Source of the DNA: Methanomassiliicoccaceae archaeon
GTDB taxonomy: Archaea; Thermoplasmatota; Thermoplasmata; Methanomassiliicoccales; UBA472
DNA length: 12,108 nucleotides
Direction: 5' to 3'
NCBI GenBank assembly: GCA_016919565.1
Contig: JACXTO010000009.1
Span: 1 to 12,108 of the forward strand
The position numbers and the translations under genes are program-made. Positions within the stretch are counted from its first letter, which is position 1; each line of letters begins with the position of its first letter. Below are positions 7,060 through 12,108 of this stretch, in pieces. A model generated the notes under the pieces. The model was not told where the DNA came from and ran no database searches. It was given only the letters and a program-made list of their open reading frames with translations.

Positions 7060-7147
7060 TATTCGCGCTGCCATCTGCTGCTTTTCGTCGCAGCGTATCC
7101 TACGATATCCAGATGATTCTTGACGGTTTCCGCGGGCCGTATATATT

Positions 7148-7155
7148 TTTATATA
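7148..7155 (+). promoter_or_regulatory. TATA box for the membrane pyrophosphatase gene
   Basis: TTTATATA inside a longer A/T block (7138-7157). It predicts a start near 7178 and a leader of about 21 bases that carries AGGT ahead of ATG 7199. An 8-base palindrome GTAATTAC lies at 7162-7169 between the box and the start. Confidence 0.7.
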
Positions 7156-7198
7156 GGAATCGTAATTACCGCGTTGTACCCTTAGGTAGGTTTGTAAT

Positions 7199-9355
7199 AT
7201 GGAATTGAATGCACTGGTCTATGTTATACCGGTGGCTGGCATTATTGGCCTGCTCTTCGCACTGTACCTTACAAGAAACGTCATGAAGAAGGATACGGGC
7301 ACCCCCGAGATGAGAGAGATAGGGGATGCGATCCGCGAGGGAGCCAACGCTTATCTTGCACGCCAGTACAAAACAATTGCAGTAATCAGCCTGATTCTAG
7401 GAGTGGTAATCGCATTAACGATAGAACCAAGGCCATACGTTGGTATCGGCTTTCTCATCGGTGCGTTCTGTTCCGCGCTTTCAGGCTACATCGGGATGTA
7501 TGTCTCGGTTAGAGCGAACATCAGAACCGCGAGCGCCGCCCGTCGGACGTTGAACGAGGCTCTCATAACCTCGTTCCGCGGCGGTGCGGTCTCGGGGATT
7601 TCCGTGGTGACGCTGAGCTTGATCGGTGTCGCTGGTGCGTTCTTCTTCTTCTGGATCTTCGTCTTCCCGAATCAGGTCGTCGACGGGGTCGACTATGGTA
7701 TCCAGACGGCGCTTTTCGCAGCTGTCGGATATGCGTTCGGCGCTTCGTTCGCCGCACTGTTCGCCCAGCTCGGCGGAGGTATCTACACCAAGGCGGCAGA
7801 CGTCGGAGCGGACCTGGTCGGCAAGGTGGAAGCTGGCATCCCGGAGGACAGCCCGAAGAACCCCGCGGTCATCGCGGACCTGGTCGGCGACAACGTCGGC
7901 GACTGCGCCGGTCGTGGCGCGGACCTGTTCGAGTCGACCGCCGCTGAGAACATCGGCGCGATGATCCTCGGATTCGGAGTTTACGCTGCCACCGGGGAGA
8001 TCGGCTTCGTCCTCTTCCCCCTCATCGTCCGGGCTTTCGGATTACTCGCAGGCCTCGTCGGAATAATGACCGTCAGGCTCAGGAACGAGGAAGAGAGCCC
8101 GATGAAGGCGCTCAACCGCGGCTATTACGTCACCGCCGTCATTGCATCGGTGCTGTTCGGCTATGCGGCGTATGCCTTGCTCGGTTCCAACTGGTTGTAC
8201 TTCATGGCCTGTGGCGTCATCGGCATAGTGCTGAGCATCGCCATCGTCTACATAACGCAGTACTACACCGCCGGCGAATATCGGCCGGTTCGTGATATTG
8301 CGAAGGCCTCCGAGACCGGGGCGGCGACCAACATCATAACCGGGTTCGCCGTCGGGCTCGAGTCGGCCGTCCTGCCGATCATCGTCATCGCAGTGGCGTT
8401 GCTCTCATCGTTCGCGCTCGGACAGATGGCTGCACCCACGACCGATCTGTCATTCATCTATGGCTTGTACGGCACGGCAGTGGCCACCATGGGTATGCTG
8501 GCGACATGCGCCTTCATCCTGGCGGAGGACACTTTCGGACCGATCACTGACAACGCTGGCGGCATCGTCGAGATGTCCGATCAGCCTGAGGAGATCCGCA
8601 AGCGCACCGACAGGCTCGATTCGGTCGGAAACACCACCAAGGCGCTCACCAAAGGTTATGCCATGGGGTCGGCGGTCCTTGCGGCATACCTGCTCTTCGG
8701 CGCCTACTTCGACCGCGTCCTGGAAATACTGGTAGTGAAGCATCCGGAATTGACGATCGAGGACATATTCATCGTGGACATCACCAACCCACCGGTTTTC
8801 GTTGGTGCGTTGGTCGGTGGCATGCTGGTATTCCTGTTCTCTTCGCTCGCCATCAGGGCGGTCGGCAAGGCGGCAGGCGACATGATCGCCGAGGTCCGAA
8901 GGCAGTTCAAGGAGAACCCGAACATCCTAAATGGGAACGACAAGCCGGACTACGCTCGCTGCGTCGACATAAGCACAAAGGGAGCGCTGAAGGCCATGAT
9001 CCTTCCCGGTATCTTGCCGGTAATTGCACCAGTCACGCTGGGCATTATCATGCGCTATGCTTACTCGGGCGACTTCTACATACCATACCAGTCGGTCGGG
9101 GCGCTACTGATGGTCGGGACCATCGTCGGCGTGCTCATGGCGCTGCTCATGAACAACGGAGGGGGCGCCTGGGACAACGGCAAGAAGTACATCGAATCGA
9201 GGGGGCTGAAGAAGACCCCCACGCATGCCGCGGCAGTCGTCGGCGATACCGTCGGGGATCCGTTCAAGGACACCGCCGGTCCGTCGCTCCACGTGCTGAT
9301 AAAGCTGCTGTCGACCATCACGCTGGTGTTCGCGAGCATCTTCGTGATCGCCTGA
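7199..9355 (+). CDS. hppA: Membrane H+-translocating pyrophosphatase, K+-independent type
   Basis: Hydrolyses pyrophosphate and pumps protons across the cell membrane. 718 aa with about sixteen hydrophobic segments. Seen: GGGIYTKAADVGADLVGKVE (192-211), the pyrophosphate/Mg2+ site DLVGDNVGDCAGRGADLFES (227-246), GPITDNAGG (447-455), WDN (658-660) and VGDTVGDPFKDTAGPS (681-696). GNTTKALTKG (478-487) places Lys481 and Thr484 at the two positions that are Lys and Thr in K+-independent enzymes and Ala and Gly/Ala in K+-dependent ones; family knowledge then implies H+ pumping without K+. The usual CAGMAAD reads CAGRGAD here. The start has AGGT nearby in a leader of about 21 bases after the TATA box. 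Divergent from the MgtC-like gene. Confidence 0.96.
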   Translation: MELNALVYVIPVAGIIGLLFALYLTRNVMKKDTGTPEMREIGDAIREGANAYLARQYKTIAVISLILGVVIALTIEPRPYVGIGFLIGAFCSALSGYIGMYVSVRANIRTASAARRTLNEALITSFRGGAVSGISVVTLSLIGVAGAFFFFWIFVFPNQVVDGVDYGIQTALFAAVGYAFGASFAALFAQLGGGIYTKAADVGADLVGKVEAGIPEDSPKNPAVIADLVGDNVGDCAGRGADLFESTAAENIGAMILGFGVYAATGEIGFVLFPLIVRAFGLLAGLVGIMTVRLRNEEESPMKALNRGYYVTAVIASVLFGYAAYALLGSNWLYFMACGVIGIVLSIAIVYITQYYTAGEYRPVRDIAKASETGAATNIITGFAVGLESAVLPIIVIAVALLSSFALGQMAAPTTDLSFIYGLYGTAVATMGMLATCAFILAEDTFGPITDNAGGIVEMSDQPEEIRKRTDRLDSVGNTTKALTKGYAMGSAVLAAYLLFGAYFDRVLEILVVKHPELTIEDIFIVDITNPPVFVGALVGGMLVFLFSSLAIRAVGKAAGDMIAEVRRQFKENPNILNGNDKPDYARCVDISTKGALKAMILPGILPVIAPVTLGIIMRYAYSGDFYIPYQSVGALLMVGTIVGVLMALLMNNGGGAWDNGKKYIESRGLKKTPTHAAAVVGDTVGDPFKDTAGPSLHVLIKLLSTITLVFASIFVIA

Positions 9356-9378
9356 GCAAACCCCTTGAGCAAACCCCT
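9353..9378 (+). repeat. Perfect 13-base tandem duplication at the hppA stop codon
   Basis: TGAGCAAACCCCT occurs twice without a gap. The first copy begins with the TGA stop of the pyrophosphatase gene, so the second copy repeats the stop region downstream and does not change the protein. It leads directly into the pyrimidine-rich terminator. Confidence 0.9.
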
Positions 9379-9402
9379 TTTTCTTCTCTTATTTTTCTTC
9401 CT
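9376..9402 (+). terminator. Pyrimidine-rich transcription terminator after hppA
   Basis: A run of T-rich sequence (TTTTTCTTCTCTTATTTTTC and beyond) follows the stop, as in intrinsic archaeal termination at U-tracts. No stable hairpin precedes it. It separates hppA from the downstream rpo7 promoter. Confidence 0.65.
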
Positions 9403-9442
9403 CATCCAGCAATGCCGGGCTTAGCATTCCATTTAGTCAAGT

Positions 9443-9450
9443 TTTATATA
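9443..9450 (+). promoter_or_regulatory. TATA box for the rpo7 operon
   Basis: TTTATATA, identical to the hppA box. Expected start near 9473 leaves a leader of about 16 bases containing GAGGG before ATG 9489. Confidence 0.72.
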
Positions 9451-9488
9451 AGGGTTGAGTCATGCCACAGCTGAAAAGAGGGTAACCT

Positions 9489-10067
9489 ATGTATCTGTTG
9501 GCACAGCGAGAGAAGGTTGTCCGTATCCCACCAGACCGTTTGGCAGAGGACCTGGACCAGACGGTGGAACTACTAGCCCACGAATCCTTCGAGGGCAAGG
9601 TGGAGGGCAGCGACTCGCTAACCGTTATGGTCAGTAACATTCATCGGGAAGGTCCAGGACGAATCGTTCACGGGGACGGAGCGGTATACCAGAAGGTAAC
9701 CTTCGAATCGCTCATCTTCAGGCCGACGATCCAAGAGGTCGTGGAAGGCAACGTCGTGGAGGTCCTCAAGTTCGGGGCCTTCGTGCGCTTCGGACCGTTG
9801 GACGGTCTCCTGCACATCAGCCAGATCATGGACGACCGCATCGATGTGGACGACAGCAACCAGCGCCTGCTTGGCAAGGACACGAAGAGGGAGCTGAGGG
9901 TCGGGGACCGGGTCCGGGCGCGAATAGTCGCCCTCTCGATCAACGAGCGCAGCCCCAGGGAGAGCAAGATCGGCCTTACCATGAGGCAACCGGGACTGGG
10001 AAAGCTCGAGTGGATCGAGGAAGAGCGGAAGAAGAAGAGCGAGAAGGAGAAGGGAGGCGCGGCATGA
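9489..10067 (+). CDS. rpo7: DNA-directed RNA polymerase subunit Rpo7 (RpoE')
   Basis: Stalk subunit of archaeal RNA polymerase; with Rpo4 it binds nascent RNA and aids open-complex formation and termination. 192 aa, normal length. Seen: N-terminal MYLLAQREKVVRIPPDRL and the first fold to about residue 80, then an S1 domain VVEGNVVEVLKFGAFVRFGPLDGLLHISQI (84-113) with a typical S1 end near residue 165. The C-terminal tail is strongly charged (EERKKKSEKEKGG), longer than needed for the fold. AGAGGG stands 4-7 bases before ATG 9489. The stop overlaps spt4 as ATGA, so this is the first gene of an operon. Confidence 0.95.
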   Translation: MYLLAQREKVVRIPPDRLAEDLDQTVELLAHESFEGKVEGSDSLTVMVSNIHREGPGRIVHGDGAVYQKVTFESLIFRPTIQEVVEGNVVEVLKFGAFVRFGPLDGLLHISQIMDDRIDVDDSNQRLLGKDTKRELRVGDRVRARIVALSINERSPRESKIGLTMRQPGLGKLEWIEEERKKKSEKEKGGAA

Positions 10068-10249
10068 AGATCATGAAGGCCTGCAAGCACTGCGGCTTGA
10101 TCACCGAGGAGGACTCCTGCACCTTGTGCGGAAACCAGACGTCCAAGGACTGGCAGGGCTATGTGATCATCCTGGACCACTCCAAATCCGAGATCGCCAA
10201 AAGGATGGGCTTGAATGTCAACGGGAAGTTCGCCCTGCGCGTCCGCTGA
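10064..10249 (+). CDS. spt4: Transcription elongation factor Spt4 (RpoE'')
   Basis: Small zinc protein that pairs with Spt5 and makes RNA polymerase processive. 61 aa. Seen: zinc ligands C7, C10, C19 and C22 (CKHC ... CTLC), followed by SKDWQGYVIILDHSKSEIAK and the end FALRVR, all typical of archaeal Spt4. ATG 10064 overlaps the rpo7 stop and has GGGAGG 6 bases upstream; a longer open frame from 10010 is excluded by this spacing and by the family length. A second ATG at 10073 (MKACKHC) is possible. No Spt5 gene is in the window. Confidence 0.93.
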   Translation: MKIMKACKHCGLITEEDSCTLCGNQTSKDWQGYVIILDHSKSEIAKRMGLNVNGKFALRVR

Positions 10250-10277
10250 ACTAGACGTCCCGCCTAAAGGTTGGAGA

Positions 10278-10769
10278 ATGCCAGATTGGATGAGGGATCG
10301 AAACATGCCGTTCGGTAAGCTGATGGACGAGAAGGACGCGCTCTCCGCGATCGCGGAGTGCGAGAGGCTCATCACCGTCGGCGATGTGGTATCGATTACC
10401 GCCCTCAAGAACGGCCTCAAGCCGAAGCTGATGATCTACGATCTCAGCACGGAGCGCCGCCCCATGGACCAATTGAGCAGCATGCTGCGCTCCGTGGAAG
10501 GCACTCAAGTCAGGATAACTAACCCGCCCGGTCACATCGTCCCGGAGATGGTGCTCGGCGTGCAGCAGGCGTTCAAGCGGGTCGGAGCAACCAAGATGAG
10601 GGTGGACGGCGAGGAGGACCTGGCGGCGCCGGTATGCGCCGCGCTGGCCCCATTTGGATCCTGCATGATATATGGGATGCCCCAGAAAGGCATCGTCGTC
10701 GTCAATATAGATGCGAAGGTCAGAGAGCAAGCGAGATCTTTGATAAATTCAATGGAGGAATCGAATTGA
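10278..10769 (+). CDS. GTP-dependent dephospho-CoA kinase (DUF359 family)
   Basis: Archaeal last step of coenzyme A synthesis: phosphorylates dephospho-CoA with GTP, replacing bacterial CoaE. 163 aa. Seen: PFGKLM near residue 10, ITVGDVV (32-38), Asp55 in IYDLSTERRP with the RR pair at 60-61, NPPG (82-85), VDGEEDL (109-115) and YGMPQKGIVVVNID (132-145), the ordered DUF359 motifs. ATG 10278 is preferred: AAGGT is 6-7 bases upstream, and the frame opening at 10215 would overlap spt4 and add unrelated residues. The stop overlaps rps24e as TTGA. Its place between spt4 and rps24e is a known archaeal arrangement. Confidence 0.9.
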   Translation: MPDWMRDRNMPFGKLMDEKDALSAIAECERLITVGDVVSITALKNGLKPKLMIYDLSTERRPMDQLSSMLRSVEGTQVRITNPPGHIVPEMVLGVQQAFKRVGATKMRVDGEEDLAAPVCAALAPFGSCMIYGMPQKGIVVVNIDAKVREQARSLINSMEESN

Positions 10770-11104
10770 AGTTCCAGACAGAGAACAAGAGCGAGAACAA
10801 GCTTCTAGAGCGTACCGAATTGGTCTTTTCGGTTGAGCATCCAGGCGAGTCCACGCCAACTCGGGACGCGATACGATCAACGATCGCAAGCCAGATGGGC
10901 GTCCAGAAGGAAAGGATCATCGTCGACAAGATGGAAACCGAGTATGGCATCGGCCTGACCAAGGGCTATGCCAAGGTATACGACTCCCAGGAGGCGCTGA
11001 CCAAGAGCGAGAGTCATCATCTGCTGGTGAGGAACAGCCTTGCCGAAAGGAAGGCAAAGGTGGCAACGACCAAGAAGGCCAGGCCGGCACCGAAGGCGAA
11101 GTGA
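10766..11104 (+). CDS. rps24e: 30S ribosomal protein S24e
   Basis: Small-subunit ribosomal protein shared by archaea and eukaryotes. 112 aa. Seen: SVEHPGESTPTRDAIRSTIA, then VDKMETEYGIGLTKGYAKVYDS, the family core, and a basic tail rich in Lys, Ala and Pro. The start is TTG at 10766: GGAGGA lies 7 bases upstream, the TTGA overlaps the stop of the preceding gene, and the longer open frame upstream reads through unrelated sequence. This is the second TTGA junction in the window. Confidence 0.94.
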   Translation: MKFQTENKSENKLLERTELVFSVEHPGESTPTRDAIRSTIASQMGVQKERIIVDKMETEYGIGLTKGYAKVYDSQEALTKSESHHLLVRNSLAERKAKVATTKKARPAPKAK

Positions 11105-11115
11105 GAGTGAACTAG

Positions 11116-11322
11116 ATGGCTGACAAGAAAGCGGACAAGGGCGGCAAGAAGAGCGCTCACCCTCAGACCGGGAAGAAGGACTTCTTCGCCGTATCCAAGG
11201 AAGGGAAGCTGGAACGCAAGAAGAGGCACTGCCCGAAATGCGGCCCGGGAGTATTCCTGGCTGACCACTCGGACCGGGCCTCCTGCGGCAAGTGCGGCTA
11301 CACCGAGTTCAAGAAGAAGTAG
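11116..11322 (+). CDS. rps27ae: 30S ribosomal protein S27ae
   Basis: Small zinc-binding ribosomal protein, without the ubiquitin fusion found in eukaryotes. 68 aa, slightly long because of a basic N-terminus ([12 protein letters not shown]). Zinc ligands C39, C42, C57 and C60 form C-X2-C-X14-C-X2-C, followed by YTEFKKK. The start follows rps24e by 11 bases with GAG about 8 bases upstream. It is the last gene of the rpo7 operon here; the Kae1/Bud32 gene that often follows it in euryarchaea is absent. Confidence 0.94.
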   Translation: MADKKADKGGKKSAHPQTGKKDFFAVSKEGKLERKKRHCPKCGPGVFLADHSDRASCGKCGYTEFKKK

Positions 11323-11333
11323 TCTGGAACGAT

Positions 11334-11391
11334 TCCGAACGGGGGAGTGTCAAAGGGCCCGCGACGCCCTTTTCCCCCGGTCCAATTCGGA
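11334..11391 (+). other. Long composite hairpin after the ribosomal operon
   Basis: Twenty base pairs in three stacked stems: TCCGAA/TTCGGA (334-339 with 386-391, offset 11000), CGGGGGA/TCCCCCG (340-346 with 373-379) and AAAGGGC/GCCCTTT (352-358 with 366-372), closing a 7-base loop. One-sided bulges of 5 and 6 bases separate them. It begins 11 bases after the rps27ae stop and no U-run follows, unlike archaeal intrinsic terminators. It may be a 3' UTR element, a processing site or a small RNA; the sequence does not decide. Confidence 0.6.
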
Positions 11392-11405
11392 TGGCCGTGT
11401 CAAAG

Positions 11406-11412
11406 CTTTAAT
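11406..11412 (+). promoter_or_regulatory. TATA box for the tRNA-Arg gene
   Basis: CTTTAAT. A start about 23 bases downstream falls within 3 bases of the tRNA 5' end at 11438, so the gene has its own promoter. Confidence 0.6.
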
Positions 11413-11437
11413 CATCCTCGATGATAACTCCGTTCAA

Positions 11438-11534
11438 GGGCCCGTAGTGTAGCTTGGATATCACAGAGGCCTCCGGCGACCATCATGGTCGGGGTAAGCC
11501 TCAGACCGGGGTTCAAATCCCCGCGGGCTCGCCA
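11438..11534 (+). tRNA. tRNA-Arg(CCG) with a 20-base intron and encoded CCA
   Basis: Acceptor stem GGGCCCG pairs with CGGGCTC (one G-U), then discriminator G and an encoded CCA at 11532-11534. The D arm has AGCTTGGATA with G18 G19, and the T arm is CGGGG-TTCAAAT-CCCCG. The anticodon stem GAGGC (11466-11470) pairs with GCCTC (11498-11502). Removing 11477-11496 leaves a 7-base loop C-T-CCG-G-A, so the anticodon is CCG (11473-11475), reading arginine codon CGG. The D stem has a T-T mismatch at its inner pair, tolerable in tRNAs. Confidence 0.94.
11477..11496 (+). other. Canonical 37/38 archaeal tRNA intron
   Basis: 20 bases after G37. Loop bases CTCC (32-35) pair with GGGG (intron 15-18; one U-G), flanked by 3-base bulges GG|C and TA|A, with cuts between second and third bases: the bulge-helix-bulge motif of the archaeal splicing endonuclease. 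The rest of the intron folds as GACCA/TGGTC around a TCA loop. Confidence 0.9.
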
Positions 11535-11667
11535 CACGCTTATTGGTCAGCGATGGTTTTTGCGTCTTCACCGCCAACGAACATGACAAATCAGAGGAAG
11601 AGGTTTCTAGCATCCGACATCCTCTGGAACTGCCAATCCGGTCCGGTCGGGCATATTCTCAAAAGAG

Positions 11668-11675
11668 CTTTATCA
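11668..11675 (+). promoter_or_regulatory. TATA box for the aconitase X gene
   Basis: CTTTATCA with an A/G-rich AAAAGAG just upstream as a likely BRE. It predicts a start at about 11698, one base before ATG 11699, so the message is probably leaderless. The rest of the 164-base gap after the tRNA holds only a weak inverted repeat (CAGAGGA at 11592, TCCTCTG at 11620). Confidence 0.6.
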
Positions 11676-11698
11676 GACGACCACTTAACGCTCCTCAG

Positions 11699-12108
11699 AT
11701 GTTTCTGACAAAGCAGGAAGAGCGAGTACTGGCCGGGGAGGAAGGAGTGGGCCGCCAAAGGGCTATGGAGCTGTTGGTGGCCGTGGGCAAGATCTACTCT
11801 GCAGAGAAACTGATCCCGATCCGGTCCGCTCATCTCTCTGGCGTTTCCTACAAGACCATCGGTGATGGTGGCTTGGACTTCATATCGGAGATGTCGCGCG
11901 ACGCGAAGGTGACTGTGAAGACGACATTGAATCCGGCGGGCATGGACCTGGACCGTTGGCGGGAAATGAGAGTAAAGGACCAGTTTGCTGAGAAGCAGAG
12001 GGCGATAATCGATGCCTATGGGAGGCTGGGGGTGGAGACGAATTGCACTTGCACCCCATATCTGGCTGGGAACGTCCCCGGGCCGGGAGAGAACGTGGCA
12101 TGGGCGGA
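11699..12108 (+). CDS. Aconitase X large/catalytic subunit, probable phosphomevalonate dehydratase (partial)
   Basis: Iron-sulfur dehydratase of the aconitase X (DUF521) family. In most archaea this subunit, with a small subunit, dehydrates 5-phosphomevalonate to trans-anhydromevalonate phosphate in the modified mevalonate pathway that feeds membrane lipids; related bacterial enzymes act on hydroxyproline instead. 136 codons of about 400 are present. Seen: MFLTKQEERVLAGEEG (1-16), SAHLSGVSYKTIGDGGL (43-59), TTLNPAGMDLDRW (75-87), and TNCTCTPYLAGN (114-125), whose cysteines include a probable cluster ligand. The archaeal setting favours the mevalonate role. No Shine-Dalgarno sequence; TATA spacing fits a leaderless start. 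The C-terminus and the small subunit lie outside. Confidence 0.92.
   Translation, partial: MFLTKQEERVLAGEEGVGRQRAMELLVAVGKIYSAEKLIPIRSAHLSGVSYKTIGDGGLDFISEMSRDAKVTVKTTLNPAGMDLDRWREMRVKDQFAEKQRAIIDAYGRLGVETNCTCTPYLAGNVPGPGENVAWA

Noticed and set aside
9668..10420. 250-codon minus-strand open frame
   Set aside because: Crosses rpo7, spt4 and the start of the dephospho-CoA kinase gene in antisense; all three are certain, and the product is a low-complexity Ser/Leu/Arg-rich sequence.
11341..11379. Rho-independent-like terminator
   Set aside because: Strong hairpin but no following U-run, and archaea terminate on U-tracts; kept as a structured element of unknown role instead.
11473..11475. Reading the anticodon without removing an intron
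   Set aside because: The unspliced loop would have 27 bases; only the 20-base intron at 37/38 satisfies the bulge-helix-bulge rules and gives a 7-base loop.
11592..11626. Inverted repeat CAGAGGA / TCCTCTG
   Set aside because: Only 7 bp with a 21-base loop in a gap of 164 bases; chance level, so not reported as a separate feature.
11454..11708. 84-codon open frame across the tRNA
   Set aside because: It starts inside the tRNA-Arg gene and runs through its intron; the tRNA structure explains the sequence.

Overview
The window is chromosomal DNA of an archaeon, most likely a moderately GC-rich euryarchaeote of the Thermoplasmata type. Lineage is an inference; the archaeal domain is well supported. 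It carries a deoxyhypusine synthase, Rpo7 and Spt4 of the archaeal RNA polymerase system, ribosomal proteins S24e and S27ae, a GTP-dependent dephospho-CoA kinase, an aconitase X (archaeal mevalonate pathway), a tRNA with a bulge-helix-bulge intron, TATA-box promoters and several likely leaderless starts. No insertion sequence, CRISPR array, integrase or phage gene is visible. This is ordinary housekeeping chromosome with a few less familiar gene pairs.

Layout. Positions 1-1557 (minus) hold deoxyhypusine synthase followed by an overlapping, edge-truncated isocitrate/isopropylmalate dehydrogenase-family gene that starts with TTG. A drug-type MFS transporter (1723-2907, plus) diverges from them and runs tail to tail into a minus-strand pair: a thymidylate-kinase-like protein (2876-3460) and a membrane SEC59/phytol-kinase-like prenol kinase (3463-4197). 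A short intergenic region with an operator-like palindrome then leads to a plus-strand pair of single-domain KaiC/RecA-like proteins, the first with a degenerate P-loop (4350-5012) and the second with an intact one (5016-5729). A minus-strand MgtC/DUF4010 membrane protein (5713-7026) overlaps the end of the KaiC gene. Divergent to it is a K+-independent type H+-translocating membrane pyrophosphatase (7199-9355).

From 9489 to 11322 runs a tight information-processing operon: rpo7, spt4, dephospho-CoA kinase, rps24e, rps27ae, with ATGA and TTGA start/stop overlaps. It ends in a long hairpin. Downstream are an intron-containing tRNA-Arg(CCG) and the start of a leaderless aconitase X gene, which leaves the window at 12108.

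Functional links. The Rpo7-S27ae cluster and deoxyhypusine synthase serve transcription and translation. Aconitase X and perhaps the prenol kinase/Tmk-like pair touch isoprenoid metabolism, the source of archaeal lipids. The pyrophosphatase couples biosynthetic PPi to proton pumping. The KaiC pair is probably regulatory. Start codons in several genes were revised from TATA-box spacing or Shine-Dalgarno spacing, so N-termini of 1723, 4350, 7026 and 1557 are reasoned choices rather than certainties.
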